In this document: piece after piece, positions 16,290 to 24,937 of the stretch
Position numbering within the stretch: position 1 is the first letter of the stretch
How the letters are laid out: every line of letters starts with the position of its first letter
Position numbers and translations under genes: made by a program
The notes under the pieces: model-generated
The model's database searches: none
What the model was told of the DNA's origin: nothing
What the model saw: the letters and a program-made list of their open reading frames with translations, nothing else
Source of the DNA: Nioella nitratireducens
GTDB taxonomy: Bacteria; Pseudomonadota; Alphaproteobacteria; Rhodobacterales; Rhodobacteraceae
Direction of reading: 5' to 3'
Length of the DNA: 64,000 nucleotides
Assembly (NCBI RefSeq): GCF_001879715.1
Contig: NZ_MNBW01000012.1
Span: forward strand, 62,001-126,000

Positions 16290-17516
16290 ATGACCGCTTT
16301 GGATATCGACTGGGTGCGGGCGCAATTTCCCGCGTTTCAGCAGGCCGCTTTGCAGGGGCAGGCGTTTTTCGAGAATGCGGGGGGCAGCTATACCTGCCAG
16401 CCGGTGATCGACCGTCTGGTCCGGTTCTACCACGAGCGCAAGGTGCAGCCCTATGCCCCGTACGAGGCCAGCCGCCTTGGCGGCGCGGAAATGGACGAGG
16501 CGCGGCGGCGGCTGGCCGCGATGATGGGGGTGGATACCGACGAGCTGTCTTTTGGCCCCTCGACCACGCAGAACACCTATGTGCTGGCACAGGCGTTTCG
16601 GCAGCATTTACAGCCGGGCGAGGCCATCGTCGTCACCAATCAGGACCATGAGGCCAATAGTGGCCCGTGGCGGCGGTTGGCCGACGAGGGCATCGAGGTC
16701 CGCGAGTGGCAGATAGACGCCGAAACCGGGCATCTGGACCCCGACGCGCTGACGCCGCTATTGGCCGATGGCAAGGTGCGGCTGGTGTGTTTTCCGCAAT
16801 GTTCCAACGTGGTGGGCGAGGTCAATGACGTCGCCGCGATCTGTGCACAGGCCAAGGCGGCGGGGGCCTATACTTGCGTCGACGGGGTCAGCTATGCGCC
16901 ACATGGCTTTGTCGATGTCGATGCGCTCGGGGCGGATGTCTACCTGTTCTCGGCCTACAAGACCTATGGCCCGCATCAGGGGATCATGGTGATCCGACGC
17001 GCTCTGGGTGAAGCGTTGCCGAACCAGGCGCATTATTTCAATGCCGACACGCTTTTCAAACGGTTTACCCCGGCGGGGCCGGATCATGCGCAAGTGGCGG
17101 CAAGTGCCGGGATGGCCGACTACATCGACGCGCTTTCGGCCCATCACGGCGGGCCGTCCGAAGGGGCGGGGGCGGCGCGCTTTGTCCACGGGGTGATGCG
17201 CGACCACGAAAAGGTGCTGTTGCAGCCGCTGCTGGACTATCTGTCTTCGAAGAATTCGGCCCGGCTGATCGGCCCCGCGCAGGCCGACGGGCGCGCGCCG
17301 ACGGTGGCCGTGGCCCTGAACCGCGCAGGGGAAGCGGCGGCGGCAGACCTCGCCCCGCACGGGATCATGGCCGGCGGTGGCGATTTCTACGCCGTGCGCG
17401 CCCTGCAGGCCGTGGGGGTGGACCCCGATCAGGGCGTGTTGCGGCTGAGCTTTACCCATTACACGCATCCTGACGAGATCAAGAAACTCATCGGGGCGCT
17501 CGATCAGGTGATCTGA
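16290..17516 (+). CDS. Class V aminotransferase / cysteine-desulfurase-like PLP enzyme
   Basis: A 408-residue PLP-dependent enzyme of the class V (NifS/CsdA-like) family. It begins IDWVRAQFPAFQQ, keeps GPSTTQNTYVLA for phosphate binding, the PLP aspartate region CVDGVSYAPHGFVDV and the Schiff-base lysine in FSAYKTYGPHQGI. There is no cysteine in the loop where true cysteine desulfurases have their catalytic Cys, so the substrate is open. It is on the same strand as dmdA-acuI after a 222-base structured gap, so co-transcription is possible but not certain. Link to sulfur or methyl metabolism is only inferred from place. Confidence 0.78.
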   Translation: MTALDIDWVRAQFPAFQQAALQGQAFFENAGGSYTCQPVIDRLVRFYHERKVQPYAPYEASRLGGAEMDEARRRLAAMMGVDTDELSFGPSTTQNTYVLAQAFRQHLQPGEAIVVTNQDHEANSGPWRRLADEGIEVREWQIDAETGHLDPDALTPLLADGKVRLVCFPQCSNVVGEVNDVAAICAQAKAAGAYTCVDGVSYAPHGFVDVDALGADVYLFSAYKTYGPHQGIMVIRRALGEALPNQAHYFNADTLFKRFTPAGPDHAQVAASAGMADYIDALSAHHGGPSEGAGAARFVHGVMRDHEKVLLQPLLDYLSSKNSARLIGPAQADGRAPTVAVALNRAGEAAAADLAPHGIMAGGGDFYAVRALQAVGVDPDQGVLRLSFTHYTHPDEIKKLIGALDQVI

Positions 17517-17522
17517 GGGCAA

Positions 17523-17546
17523 GGGGCGGCCTTGTGCGGTCGCCCC
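17523..17546 (+). terminator. Possible terminator hairpin
   Basis: GGGGCGGCC and GGTCGCCCC form a nine-base stem with one G·U pair and a six-base loop, between two convergent genes. A T-run is missing, so intrinsic termination is uncertain. Confidence 0.35.
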
Positions 17547-17553
17547 GCACCGC

Positions 17554-18309
17554 TCAGGCGGCGGCCAGTGCCTCGACGATCGGCAGGAAGTCGGCGGCCT
17601 TGAGAGAAGCCCCCCCGACAAGCGCCCCATCGACATTGTGCACGGCAAAAATCTCTTGCGCGTTGGCGGGTTTGACCGACCCGCCATAGAGCAGCGGCAC
17701 CGACCGGCCCACGCCTGCCCCGAAGCGGCGTTCAAGGGACGCGCGAATGAAGTCATGCACTTCGCCGATCTGGGCCATGCTGGGCACCTTTCCGGTGCCG
17801 ATGGCCCACACAGGCTCATACGCGATGACAAGGTTTTCGCCGGTCACCAGATCGGGCACAGAACCCGCAAGCTGGCCTTGGATGATGTCGAGCGTATTGG
17901 CCGCATCCCGCTCGGCCTCGGTTTCGCCAACGCAGATCACCACGTGCAGCCCTGCGGCTATCGCGGTGCGTGCCTTGCTGCGGACATCGGAATTGGTCTC
18001 GCCATGGTCGTTGCGGCGTTCGGAATGTCCGAGGATCACGTGGGTGGCCCCGGCGTCCAGCAACATGGCGGCGGAAACATCCCCGGTATGCGCGCCGCTT
18101 TCGTCGAAGTGACAATCCTGTCCGCCGGTCGCGATGGCGCTGTGCGTGAGCCGTGCGCTCATTCTTTCGAGCAGCGTAGCGGGCGGGCAGATCAACACCG
18201 CTACCTCGGCCTCGGCCTTGGGCAGGGCGGCGGCAAGCCGGTCGATCTCGGCAAGGCTCTCGCCCGTGCCATTCATTTTCCAGTTTCCAGCGGCCAGTTT
18301 GCGCGGCAT
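17554..18309 (-). CDS. tpiA: Triosephosphate isomerase
   Basis: A 251-residue glycolytic enzyme that interconverts dihydroxyacetone phosphate and glyceraldehyde 3-phosphate in the cytosol. N9 and K11 are in AAGNWKMNG, the catalytic histidine in LGHSERRN, the catalytic glutamate in AYEPVWAIGTG, and the phosphate loop in YGGSVKPANA. Length is normal. I start at 18309 because GGAGG lies seven bases before that ATG and PRKLAAGNWK is the usual beginning. It is divergent from the oxygenase gene at 18446. Confidence 0.96.
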   Translation of the reverse strand: MPRKLAAGNWKMNGTGESLAEIDRLAAALPKAEAEVAVLICPPATLLERMSARLTHSAIATGGQDCHFDESGAHTGDVSAAMLLDAGATHVILGHSERRNDHGETNSDVRSKARTAIAAGLHVVICVGETEAERDAANTLDIIQGQLAGSVPDLVTGENLVIAYEPVWAIGTGKVPSMAQIGEVHDFIRASLERRFGAGVGRSVPLLYGGSVKPANAQEIFAVHNVDGALVGGASLKAADFLPIVEALAAA

Positions 18310-18445
18310 CGGATCCTCCCCGTGGGTATCTGTCATCCTTGGCATAGCCCGAAAGCGATTGGGGCGGAAGGGCCGCGACCGGCTCATATTGCCGTGTCAG
18401 GGCATCCGGACCATATAGAGGGCGTTTCGCCTTGCGAGGACCGCC

Positions 18446-19378
18446 ATGACCGACGCCCCCATCTTGCCCCGTATCGACGCCGCCATCCTGCGCGACCGGC
18501 AGCACCCCGACCGTCCCAAGATGCTGCGTGACATTCGCCGGGCTGCGACAGAGACCGGGTTCATGACGCTGACCAACACGGTAATATCGAGCGAAGATAT
18601 TCTTTCACTAACAGAAACCTACCGGGCGTTCTTCACGTTGCCCGCTGCCGCGAAGTCCACCATCGACATGGCGCGAACCGGGGCCAACCGCGGCTGGGGC
18701 GCGCCGCGATCAGAGCAGGTCGATCCGGCGTCGAACCCCGACTACAAAGAGGTCTTCGATTGCGGTTTTGAATTGCCAGAGGATGACCCCGACGCGCGGC
18801 TGGCGGTCTATGCCCCCAACCTGTGGCCAGACCAACCCGAAAGGTTTCGCGAGACGGTTCAGGCCTATTACGCCAAGGCCGGAGAAGTGGCCCTGATGCT
18901 GCTTGGCGCGGTGGCCGAGGCGATCGGCGAGCCCGGCGATTTTTTCGACAGCCGATTTTCCAAGCCCATGGCGCTGTTGCGCGGTAACTATTACCCCGCG
19001 CGGCCCGATTGGGCAGGGGACAAGGATTTCGGTATCGCCGCGCATACGGATTACGGCTGTCTGACGCTGCTTGCGACCGACGGCGCGCCGGGGCTGGAGG
19101 TGCAACTGCGCGACGGGTCGTGGCTGGCGGTGCAGGTTCCGGTCGGCGATTTCGTGATCAATTTCGGCGAGATGCTGGAGATGTGGACCGGTGGCCGGGT
19201 GGTGGCGACGCCGCATCGGGTCAAGGGAACTGCCGGTGAAAGGATCTCGATCCCTCTGTTCTTCAATCCGAATTTCGATACCAACGTGGCTCCCATCGGG
19301 TCGGGACAGACGATCACGGCAGGCGATCACCTGACGCGCCGGTTCAATGAAACCTATCTGCACCTGAAAACCGGTTAA
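18446..19378 (+). CDS. 2-oxoglutarate/Fe(II) oxygenase, isopenicillin-N-synthase-like
   Basis: A 310-residue oxygenase of the IPNS-like subgroup. The iron triad is H200-T-D202 (AAHTDYGCLTLL) and H257 (ATPHRV), and R266 in RISIPLFFNP would hold the 2-oxoglutarate carboxylate. The N-terminal DIOX_N part has GFMTLTNTVIS. Length is usual for bacterial members. The substrate is unknown; several bacterial relatives act on small acids or ethylene precursors. Its 3' end overlaps by four bases the convergent TfoX-like gene. Confidence 0.88.
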   Translation: MTDAPILPRIDAAILRDRQHPDRPKMLRDIRRAATETGFMTLTNTVISSEDILSLTETYRAFFTLPAAAKSTIDMARTGANRGWGAPRSEQVDPASNPDYKEVFDCGFELPEDDPDARLAVYAPNLWPDQPERFRETVQAYYAKAGEVALMLLGAVAEAIGEPGDFFDSRFSKPMALLRGNYYPARPDWAGDKDFGIAAHTDYGCLTLLATDGAPGLEVQLRDGSWLAVQVPVGDFVINFGEMLEMWTGGRVVATPHRVKGTAGERISIPLFFNPNFDTNVAPIGSGQTITAGDHLTRRFNETYLHLKTG

Positions 19379-19698
19379 AGCTGCGTCAGCGCCCTGCGCG
19401 CCCAGTCACAAGCAAGGTCGGGGTCGTCGAGGGCCGCATCGGGCATTGACCAATAGGGCATGGCGCCGCTTTTGCCGTTGTCGCGCCTATAGACCCATTG
19501 GGTGCAGCCCTCGGCTTCCAACGCGTCGATGACCTCTCCCGCACCCTTCAGCAGTAACGCCCCGTCGCTTCGCAGGATCGCAAAGATCGTGCCCTCGTGA
19601 TACAGGCACAGGCCCCCCATCATCCGCCGTGTCGATATCTCTCCCAGCCCCGAGAACAGCTCGACCGCAAAGTCGATGTCCCCGGCTGACAGGCTCAT
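19375..19698 (-). CDS. TfoX/Sxy N-terminal-domain protein
   Basis: A 107-residue protein made only of the TfoX_N domain, with the typical RRMMGGLCLYHEGTIFAILRSDGALLLK and PYWSMPD. Full TfoX/Sxy is a competence regulator in gamma-proteobacteria and has an added C-terminal domain; short alphaproteobacterial proteins like this one have no proven role. Its ATG overlaps the stop of the A-type carrier gene as ATGA (19698-19695), so the two are translationally coupled. Confidence 0.82.
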   Translation of the reverse strand: MSLSAGDIDFAVELFSGLGEISTRRMMGGLCLYHEGTIFAILRSDGALLLKGAGEVIDALEAEGCTQWVYRRDNGKSGAMPYWSMPDAALDDPDLACDWARRALTQL

Positions 19699-20075
19699 TG
19701 CGTGCTGCGGTCTGCTTGCAGCTCGTCCACATCCTTGAACTTGATCGACTCGCCGCAGCCGCAGGCATCGGCCACGTTCGGATTTCGGAACTTGAAGCCC
19801 GCCTCCAACAGCGACACTTCGTAGTCGATCTCGGTGCCGAAAAGGAACATCTGCGCCATCGGCGCGATCATTACCCGCGCGCCGTCCTGTTCAACGACCT
19901 CGTCGAGCGGGTCGATTTCGGACACATAGTCCATCGTGTATTCCATACCCGCGCAGCCGCCCTTCTTGACGCCGATGCGTAGCCCCTGAGAGCCGCCGGA
20001 CGCCATCAGCCTGGCAATCTGGCGGGCGGCGTTGGGGGTGATGGTCACGGCTTGCTTGCCGGGAATACCGAACAT
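19695..20075 (-). CDS. A-type Fe-S cluster carrier (IscA/SufA/ErpA/HesB family)
   Basis: A 126-residue scaffold/carrier that passes Fe-S clusters to target proteins. The three ligand cysteines are C41 (KKGGCAGMEY) and C105/C107 (DACGCGES). I start at 20075, since the family begins a few residues before the VTITPNAARQI strand; a longer frame adds an unrelated basic stretch. It is coupled to the TfoX-N gene by a four-base overlap. SufT-like protein is encoded nearby on the same strand, but satD and DUF3307 lie between. SufA versus ErpA cannot be told. Confidence 0.9.
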   Translation of the reverse strand: MFGIPGKQAVTITPNAARQIARLMASGGSQGLRIGVKKGGCAGMEYTMDYVSEIDPLDEVVEQDGARVMIAPMAQMFLFGTEIDYEVSLLEAGFKFRNPNVADACGCGESIKFKDVDELQADRSTQ

Positions 20076-20128
20076 GGGATGCGTCCTTTTCCTGCTGACC
20101 CGGAAGGTAAGACAGGCGCGGGGCGATC

Positions 20129-20842
20129 TCAAGGCATGTCGATCAGGTTCCGCAGGGCAACGGTGCCGAATGAGACCAGCAGCGCCCACCCGATGGACGC
20201 GAGCGTGCCGATAATCACATATTCGGCCATCCGCCTGTTTTCATTGGCGGTGCCGACCCGCAGAAAGGATTTCGCCGCCATCAAGAGGCCAACCCCTGCC
20301 GTCTGGCCAGAGAGCACCAGCAGAAAGGTCAGCCCGCGTTCCAGCAGACCGATCATGGCGCCACCGTTTTCCAGCCCGTCCTCTTCCTGCAAGGCCCCCA
20401 GGTAGGGGGCCATCAGCAGGCCCACGACAAATTGCCCGGTGCGGGTGGCAAGGACGATTCCCGCGACCAGCACCATGCCCTGCACCAGCAGTGGCAGCAA
20501 ATCGGGGCCGAGGCGCGGCCAGAGCCCATCGGATAAGGCCGTGGGCCAAATCGCGGCAATGGCCAGCAGGCTTGCCAGATGCAGCACCTGGTCGGCCACA
20601 AAGGCGCGCAGCCCCGGAACCGCCAGCCGGGCCTTGCCAGCGTCGATCGCCAGATGCAGCCCGGTGGTCAGCGCCACCGCCCAAGGCGCGCCGCCAAGGG
20701 CCAGGGCCGTCAGCCCCGCCACCACCGCGCCATGCGCCGCAAGGCCGCCAAAGCGCAGCTTGTTGGCGACCATCCATTTGTTCTGAAACAGGAAATCGGC
20801 CAGGACATGGGCGCAGGTCAGGGCAATCAGGGTCTCTGTCAC
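20129..20842 (-). CDS. DUF3307 membrane protein
   Basis: A 237-residue membrane protein with about six to seven helices, matching DUF3307 in ALTCAHVLADFLFQNKWMV, LHLAIDAGKARL and FVADQVLHLASLLAIA. The GTG start at 20842 overlaps the satD stop as GTGA, so it is translated together with SatD; the longer upstream start is therefore unlikely. SatD and DUF3307 are often neighbours in bacterial genomes. The histidine/aspartate pairs in membrane helices suggest a transporter or metal-linked membrane enzyme, but no function is known. Confidence 0.82.
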   Translation of the reverse strand: MTETLIALTCAHVLADFLFQNKWMVANKLRFGGLAAHGAVVAGLTALALGGAPWAVALTTGLHLAIDAGKARLAVPGLRAFVADQVLHLASLLAIAAIWPTALSDGLWPRLGPDLLPLLVQGMVLVAGIVLATRTGQFVVGLLMAPYLGALQEEDGLENGGAMIGLLERGLTFLLVLSGQTAGVGLLMAAKSFLRVGTANENRRMAEYVIIGTLASIGWALLVSFGTVALRNLIDMP

Positions 20843-21483
20843 GGGGCAGCCCCGGCCTGTTCCCAAGCCTCAACCGCCCGCCGCAGGCTTTGCGCGCCCG
20901 CGCCCTTGAGCCGCGCATGGACGGCCTGTGTCGAGATATGGAGGGTTTCGGCAATGGATTTGAGCGTCGGCGCTGTTGGCGACAGGAAATAGGCTGCGGC
21001 CTCGGCCTGTTCCACGGTCCAGCGCGTCACCCGGTCTTCCACAAGCGCCAGCACGGCGTGATGCAAGGGGGTGACACCCTTTCCGACAATGGCGAAAACC
21101 TGCGCCTTGTCCATGTTATCCAAGGCCCGCCCCGAGGCCACAAGGGCCGGTCCTGACGCGTCGGACAGGTCGTCCCCGGTCACCGGGTCAAGCGGCCCCA
21201 ATCCGATGGCGATACGAGAGATCGGACCGTCCTCGTCTTGGCGCAGGACGGCGTGCACACAGATCAGCGCGCGCAACGCCCATGCAGGGCGGTCAACAAC
21301 GAATTGCCAGCCGTCACCGCGAAACCGCGTGAAATGGCCGGCGTTGTTGCCGGGCCAGCCAGTGGTGATGGCCGCCATGCTGCTGATGCGCCCTATAGCC
21401 TTGTTTGTCAGGCTGGCCCCGGCAGCGGTCGACTGCACGAGATCGCCGGTCAACACGGCTATTTGGGAGCGTTCATCCGTCAT
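20839..21483 (-). CDS. SatD-family protein with C-terminal helix-turn-helix
   Basis: A 214-residue protein like SatD of Streptococcus. The N-terminal part has AVLTGDLVQSTAAG and HFTRFRGDGWQFVV, which echo the metal-binding folds of nucleotidyl-cyclase-type domains. The C-terminal 45 residues look like a helix-turn-helix (TLKSIAETLHISTQAVHARLKG). It would therefore join an input domain to DNA binding and could regulate its own promoter, which is covered by two inverted repeats. Its stop overlaps the GTG of DUF3307 by four bases. Confidence 0.78.
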   Translation of the reverse strand: MTDERSQIAVLTGDLVQSTAAGASLTNKAIGRISSMAAITTGWPGNNAGHFTRFRGDGWQFVVDRPAWALRALICVHAVLRQDEDGPISRIAIGLGPLDPVTGDDLSDASGPALVASGRALDNMDKAQVFAIVGKGVTPLHHAVLALVEDRVTRWTVEQAEAAAYFLSPTAPTLKSIAETLHISTQAVHARLKGAGAQSLRRAVEAWEQAGAAP

Positions 21484-21485
21484 TC

Positions 21486-21505
21486 ATCAAGTCATATAAC
21501 TTGAT
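21486..21505. promoter_or_regulatory. Operator 1 upstream of satD
   Basis: ATCAAGT and ACTTGAT form a perfect inverted repeat around CATATA, ending three bases before the satD ATG. The half-site is the same as in operator 2. The minus-strand TATATG in the centre could be a -10 box, which would start the mRNA almost at the ATG. Confidence 0.6.
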
Positions 21506-21513
21506 TTCCAAAA

Positions 21514-21535
21514 AATCAAGTCTTTAAGCTTGATT
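21514..21535. promoter_or_regulatory. Operator 2 upstream of satD
   Basis: AATCAAG and CTTGATT form an inverted repeat around an 8-base spacer, 29 bases centre to centre from operator 1. Together the two sites give four copies of AATCAAG(T). The right arm reaches to three bases from the stop codon of the upstream SufT-like gene. Confidence 0.6.
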
Positions 21536-21537
21536 TT

Positions 21538-21891
21538 CTACATGAATCCGAGTTCCAGCCGGGCCTCGTCCGACATCATTTCCATTCCCCAAGGCGGGTC
21601 CCAGGTGATTTCGACATTCACACTCTTCACCCCGTCCAGAGGCCCGACCGCATCGGCCAGCCATCCGGGCATTTCGCCCGCGACCGGACATCCGGGTGCG
21701 GTCAGGGTCATGGTGATCTCGACCTCGTTCTCAGTGCTGATCTCGACCGTGTAAACCAATCCCAGATCATAAATATTCACTGGAATTTCAGGGTCATAGA
21801 CCGTGCGGCATGCCTCGATCACCGAGTCGTATAGCGGGTGGTCGGTGGTGGACGGTTTGATGAGCGGGGCGCCCTCTAGCTGCTCTTGCAT
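21538..21891 (-). CDS. SufT / MIP18 (DUF59) Fe-S assembly protein
   Basis: A 117-residue protein of the DUF59/MIP18 family that helps Fe-S cluster maturation. It has the signature DPEIPVNIYDLGLVYTVEI and the conserved cysteine in LTAPGCPVAGEMP. In suf operons the gene is called sufT; here the rest of the suf operon is not in view. AT-rich DNA just upstream (about 21905-21945) probably holds the promoter, though no clear boxes can be set. PaaD is the paralogous alternative, but the tail here lacks its zinc site. Confidence 0.87.
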   Translation of the reverse strand: MQEQLEGAPLIKPSTTDHPLYDSVIEACRTVYDPEIPVNIYDLGLVYTVEISTENEVEITMTLTAPGCPVAGEMPGWLADAVGPLDGVKSVNVEITWDPPWGMEMMSDEARLELGFM

Positions 21892-21988
21892 CTCGTGCCT
21901 TCCGGCTGGGTAAACCTATTGTTGAGAAAAGATATAAGGAAAGCATGGCCCGAGGTCCAGAGGGGGGCGAAAAACGGTGTTGCCGCCC

Positions 21989-22020
21989 GTGCACCCCCTG
22001 TGCACCCCCTGTGCACCCCT
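21989..22020. repeat. 11-base tandem repeat, about three units
   Basis: The unit GTGCACCCCCT is present twice exactly and a third time lacking one C. Each unit contains the palindrome GTGCAC. It lies in the 282-base gap between the SufT-like gene and the RimK fusion gene. Confidence 0.75.
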
Positions 22021-22057
22021 CGTACAGACGCGGCGCGGGTTCCGAATTCCCGGCCCC

Positions 22058-22140
22058 CCTTCTTCTTGGCAAAAATACTCCGGGGGAGTCGCCGGAAGGC
22101 GACGGGGGCAGCGCCCCCACCCGCGGCCCGGTCACGGGCC
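22058..22140 (-). terminator. Terminator with repeated 28-base element, copy 1
   Basis: On the minus strand, after the RimK-fusion stop, GC-rich hairpins (GTCGCC/GGCGAC and GGGGGCGCTGCCCCC) lead into a 28-base element at 22085-22058 that contains GGAGTATTTTTGCCAAG. The same 28 bases occur after ccmE at 35876-35903. The TATTTTT run directly after a hairpin makes it a probable intrinsic terminator. Confidence 0.6.
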
Positions 22141-22173
22141 GCGCCGGTCGGCGCGCGAAAGCGCGTCGATCCC

Positions 22174-23568
22174 TTAGCTGCTCTTGCGCTTGCGGGCAGG
22201 GGTCGGGCGCACTTTTTTTTCGATCGCGTCGAACAGGTGGGCGGCGATGTTCTTGCCGGTGGCCTTTTCGATTCCCTCGAAGCCGGGCGAGCTGTTGACC
22301 TCCAGCACTTTCGGTCCGTCCGCCCCGCGCAGCAGGTCGACCCCGGCCAGCCCCAGCCCAAAGACCTTGGCCGCGCGCAGCGCCGCCTCGCGTTCTTCGC
22401 GGGTGATGCGGACCGCCGCGGCGGTGCCGCCCTGGTGCAGGTTCGAGCGGAAATCATCCCCCGCCGCGCTGCGTTTCATCGCGGCCACCACCTTGCCGTC
22501 GATCACGAGGCAGCGAATATCCTCGCCCGCCGCTTCCTTGACGAAATCCTGCACCAGGAAATTGGCCTTCAGCCCGCGAAAGGCGTCGATCACCGATTGC
22601 GCGGCCTTCTTGGTTTCGGCCAGCACCACGCCTTTGCCTTGGGTACTTTCCAACAGTTTCACGATCAGCGGGGCGGTGCCGACAAGGCCGATCAGGTTGC
22701 CGGTATCCTTCGGCGAGGCCGCGAAGGCGGTGCGCGGCATCCCGATCTTGTGGCGCGCCAGCAATTGATGGGCGTGCAGCTTGTCGCGGCTGGCGGTGAT
22801 GCCGACGCTGCCATTCACGCAATGGGTGCCGAGCGTTTCGAACTGGCGCAGCACCGCGGTGCCATAGGCGGTGACCGAGGCACCGATGCGCGGGATCACG
22901 GCGTCGTAGCGGGGCAGGCGGGCGCCGTCATAATGCACTTCGGGGGCCAGCGCGTTGATCGCCATGTAGCAGCGGGTGGTGTCGATCACCTCGATGGAAT
23001 GGCCGCGCTCTTCGCCCTCGTCCACCAGCCGCCGGGTAGAATAGTTGTTTTCGCGGCTCATGACGGCGATGCGCAACGCGCGTTTCGGCGCGGCCTGCTT
23101 GACCACCGCCGAATGGTAAACGTCATAGGACAGGTCAGGCTGGCAAAAGCTTTCGGACGGGCTGATGACCCAATCCGGCTGCACCGCCTGTCGGCCCAGC
23201 AACATGCGATAGGCCATGGTGGTGCGATCGGTGAGTGTCACCTCGACCGGCACGCGGGTGTCGCCCATGGCCAGGTCGGTCTCGATCACGTAGCGCCACT
23301 CGGTTTCGCCATTGGACGAGGTCACCTCGCGCCGGTCCTTGATCGCGGCGGAACAGGCGATGGTGATGTCGGTGCGCCCCGGCACGGGGTGGACCGCGAA
23401 CCGCACCTTTGGGCGGCTGACAGGGCCGAAGGTTTCGATGTCGAAGGCATGAAGCGCCGAGGTTTTCGCCCCGGTATCCACCTTAACCTTGATCGCAGGC
23501 AGGCCAAGACCCGGCAACGCGACCCATTCTTCCCACCCCAGGCGAACCGTCTCGTTCGTGGCGTCCAT
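22174..23568 (-). CDS. Retropepsin-like protease domain fused to RimK-like ATP-grasp ligase
   Basis: A 464-residue two-domain protein. Residues about 8-150 belong to the 'ATP-dependent zinc protease' family (RimB-like), with D31-T-G-A in [14 protein letters not shown] as in retropepsin-type aspartic proteases. Residues about 165-445 are a RimK-type ATP-grasp ligase, with [15 protein letters not shown] as the ATP lid and [18 protein letters not shown] as metal-binding end. RimK adds glutamates to ribosomal protein S6; the partner protease domain may cut such tails. A basic C-terminal tail ends it. GGAGG lies seven bases before the ATG at 23568. Confidence 0.85.
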   Translation of the reverse strand: MDATNETVRLGWEEWVALPGLGLPAIKVKVDTGAKTSALHAFDIETFGPVSRPKVRFAVHPVPGRTDITIACSAAIKDRREVTSSNGETEWRYVIETDLAMGDTRVPVEVTLTDRTTMAYRMLLGRQAVQPDWVISPSESFCQPDLSYDVYHSAVVKQAAPKRALRIAVMSRENNYSTRRLVDEGEERGHSIEVIDTTRCYMAINALAPEVHYDGARLPRYDAVIPRIGASVTAYGTAVLRQFETLGTHCVNGSVGITASRDKLHAHQLLARHKIGMPRTAFAASPKDTGNLIGLVGTAPLIVKLLESTQGKGVVLAETKKAAQSVIDAFRGLKANFLVQDFVKEAAGEDIRCLVIDGKVVAAMKRSAAGDDFRSNLHQGGTAAAVRITREEREAALRAAKVFGLGLAGVDLLRGADGPKVLEVNSSPGFEGIEKATGKNIAAHLFDAIEKKVRPTPARKRKSS

Positions 23569-23597
23569 GTCGTGACCTCCCTTGGCTTTTCCAGTGA

Positions 23598-24770
<1,173 letters not shown>

Positions 24771-24937
24771 TCAGCCCAGGACCGAGATCCAGGACCAATC
24801 CTTGCGGCGTTCCAATCCCCCTGACCCTGTGTGCTGCCCTGTGCGCTGACCCTGTGCGCTGACGACTGCGCCCCGAAAACACTGTGTTTATTGCGTGCCG
24901 CTTGGTGCTTGCGCCGGTCGCGTGGTAGCAACGGGGG

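Noticed and set aside
21989-22020. CRISPR array
   Set aside because: The repeat units are 11 bases without spacers.
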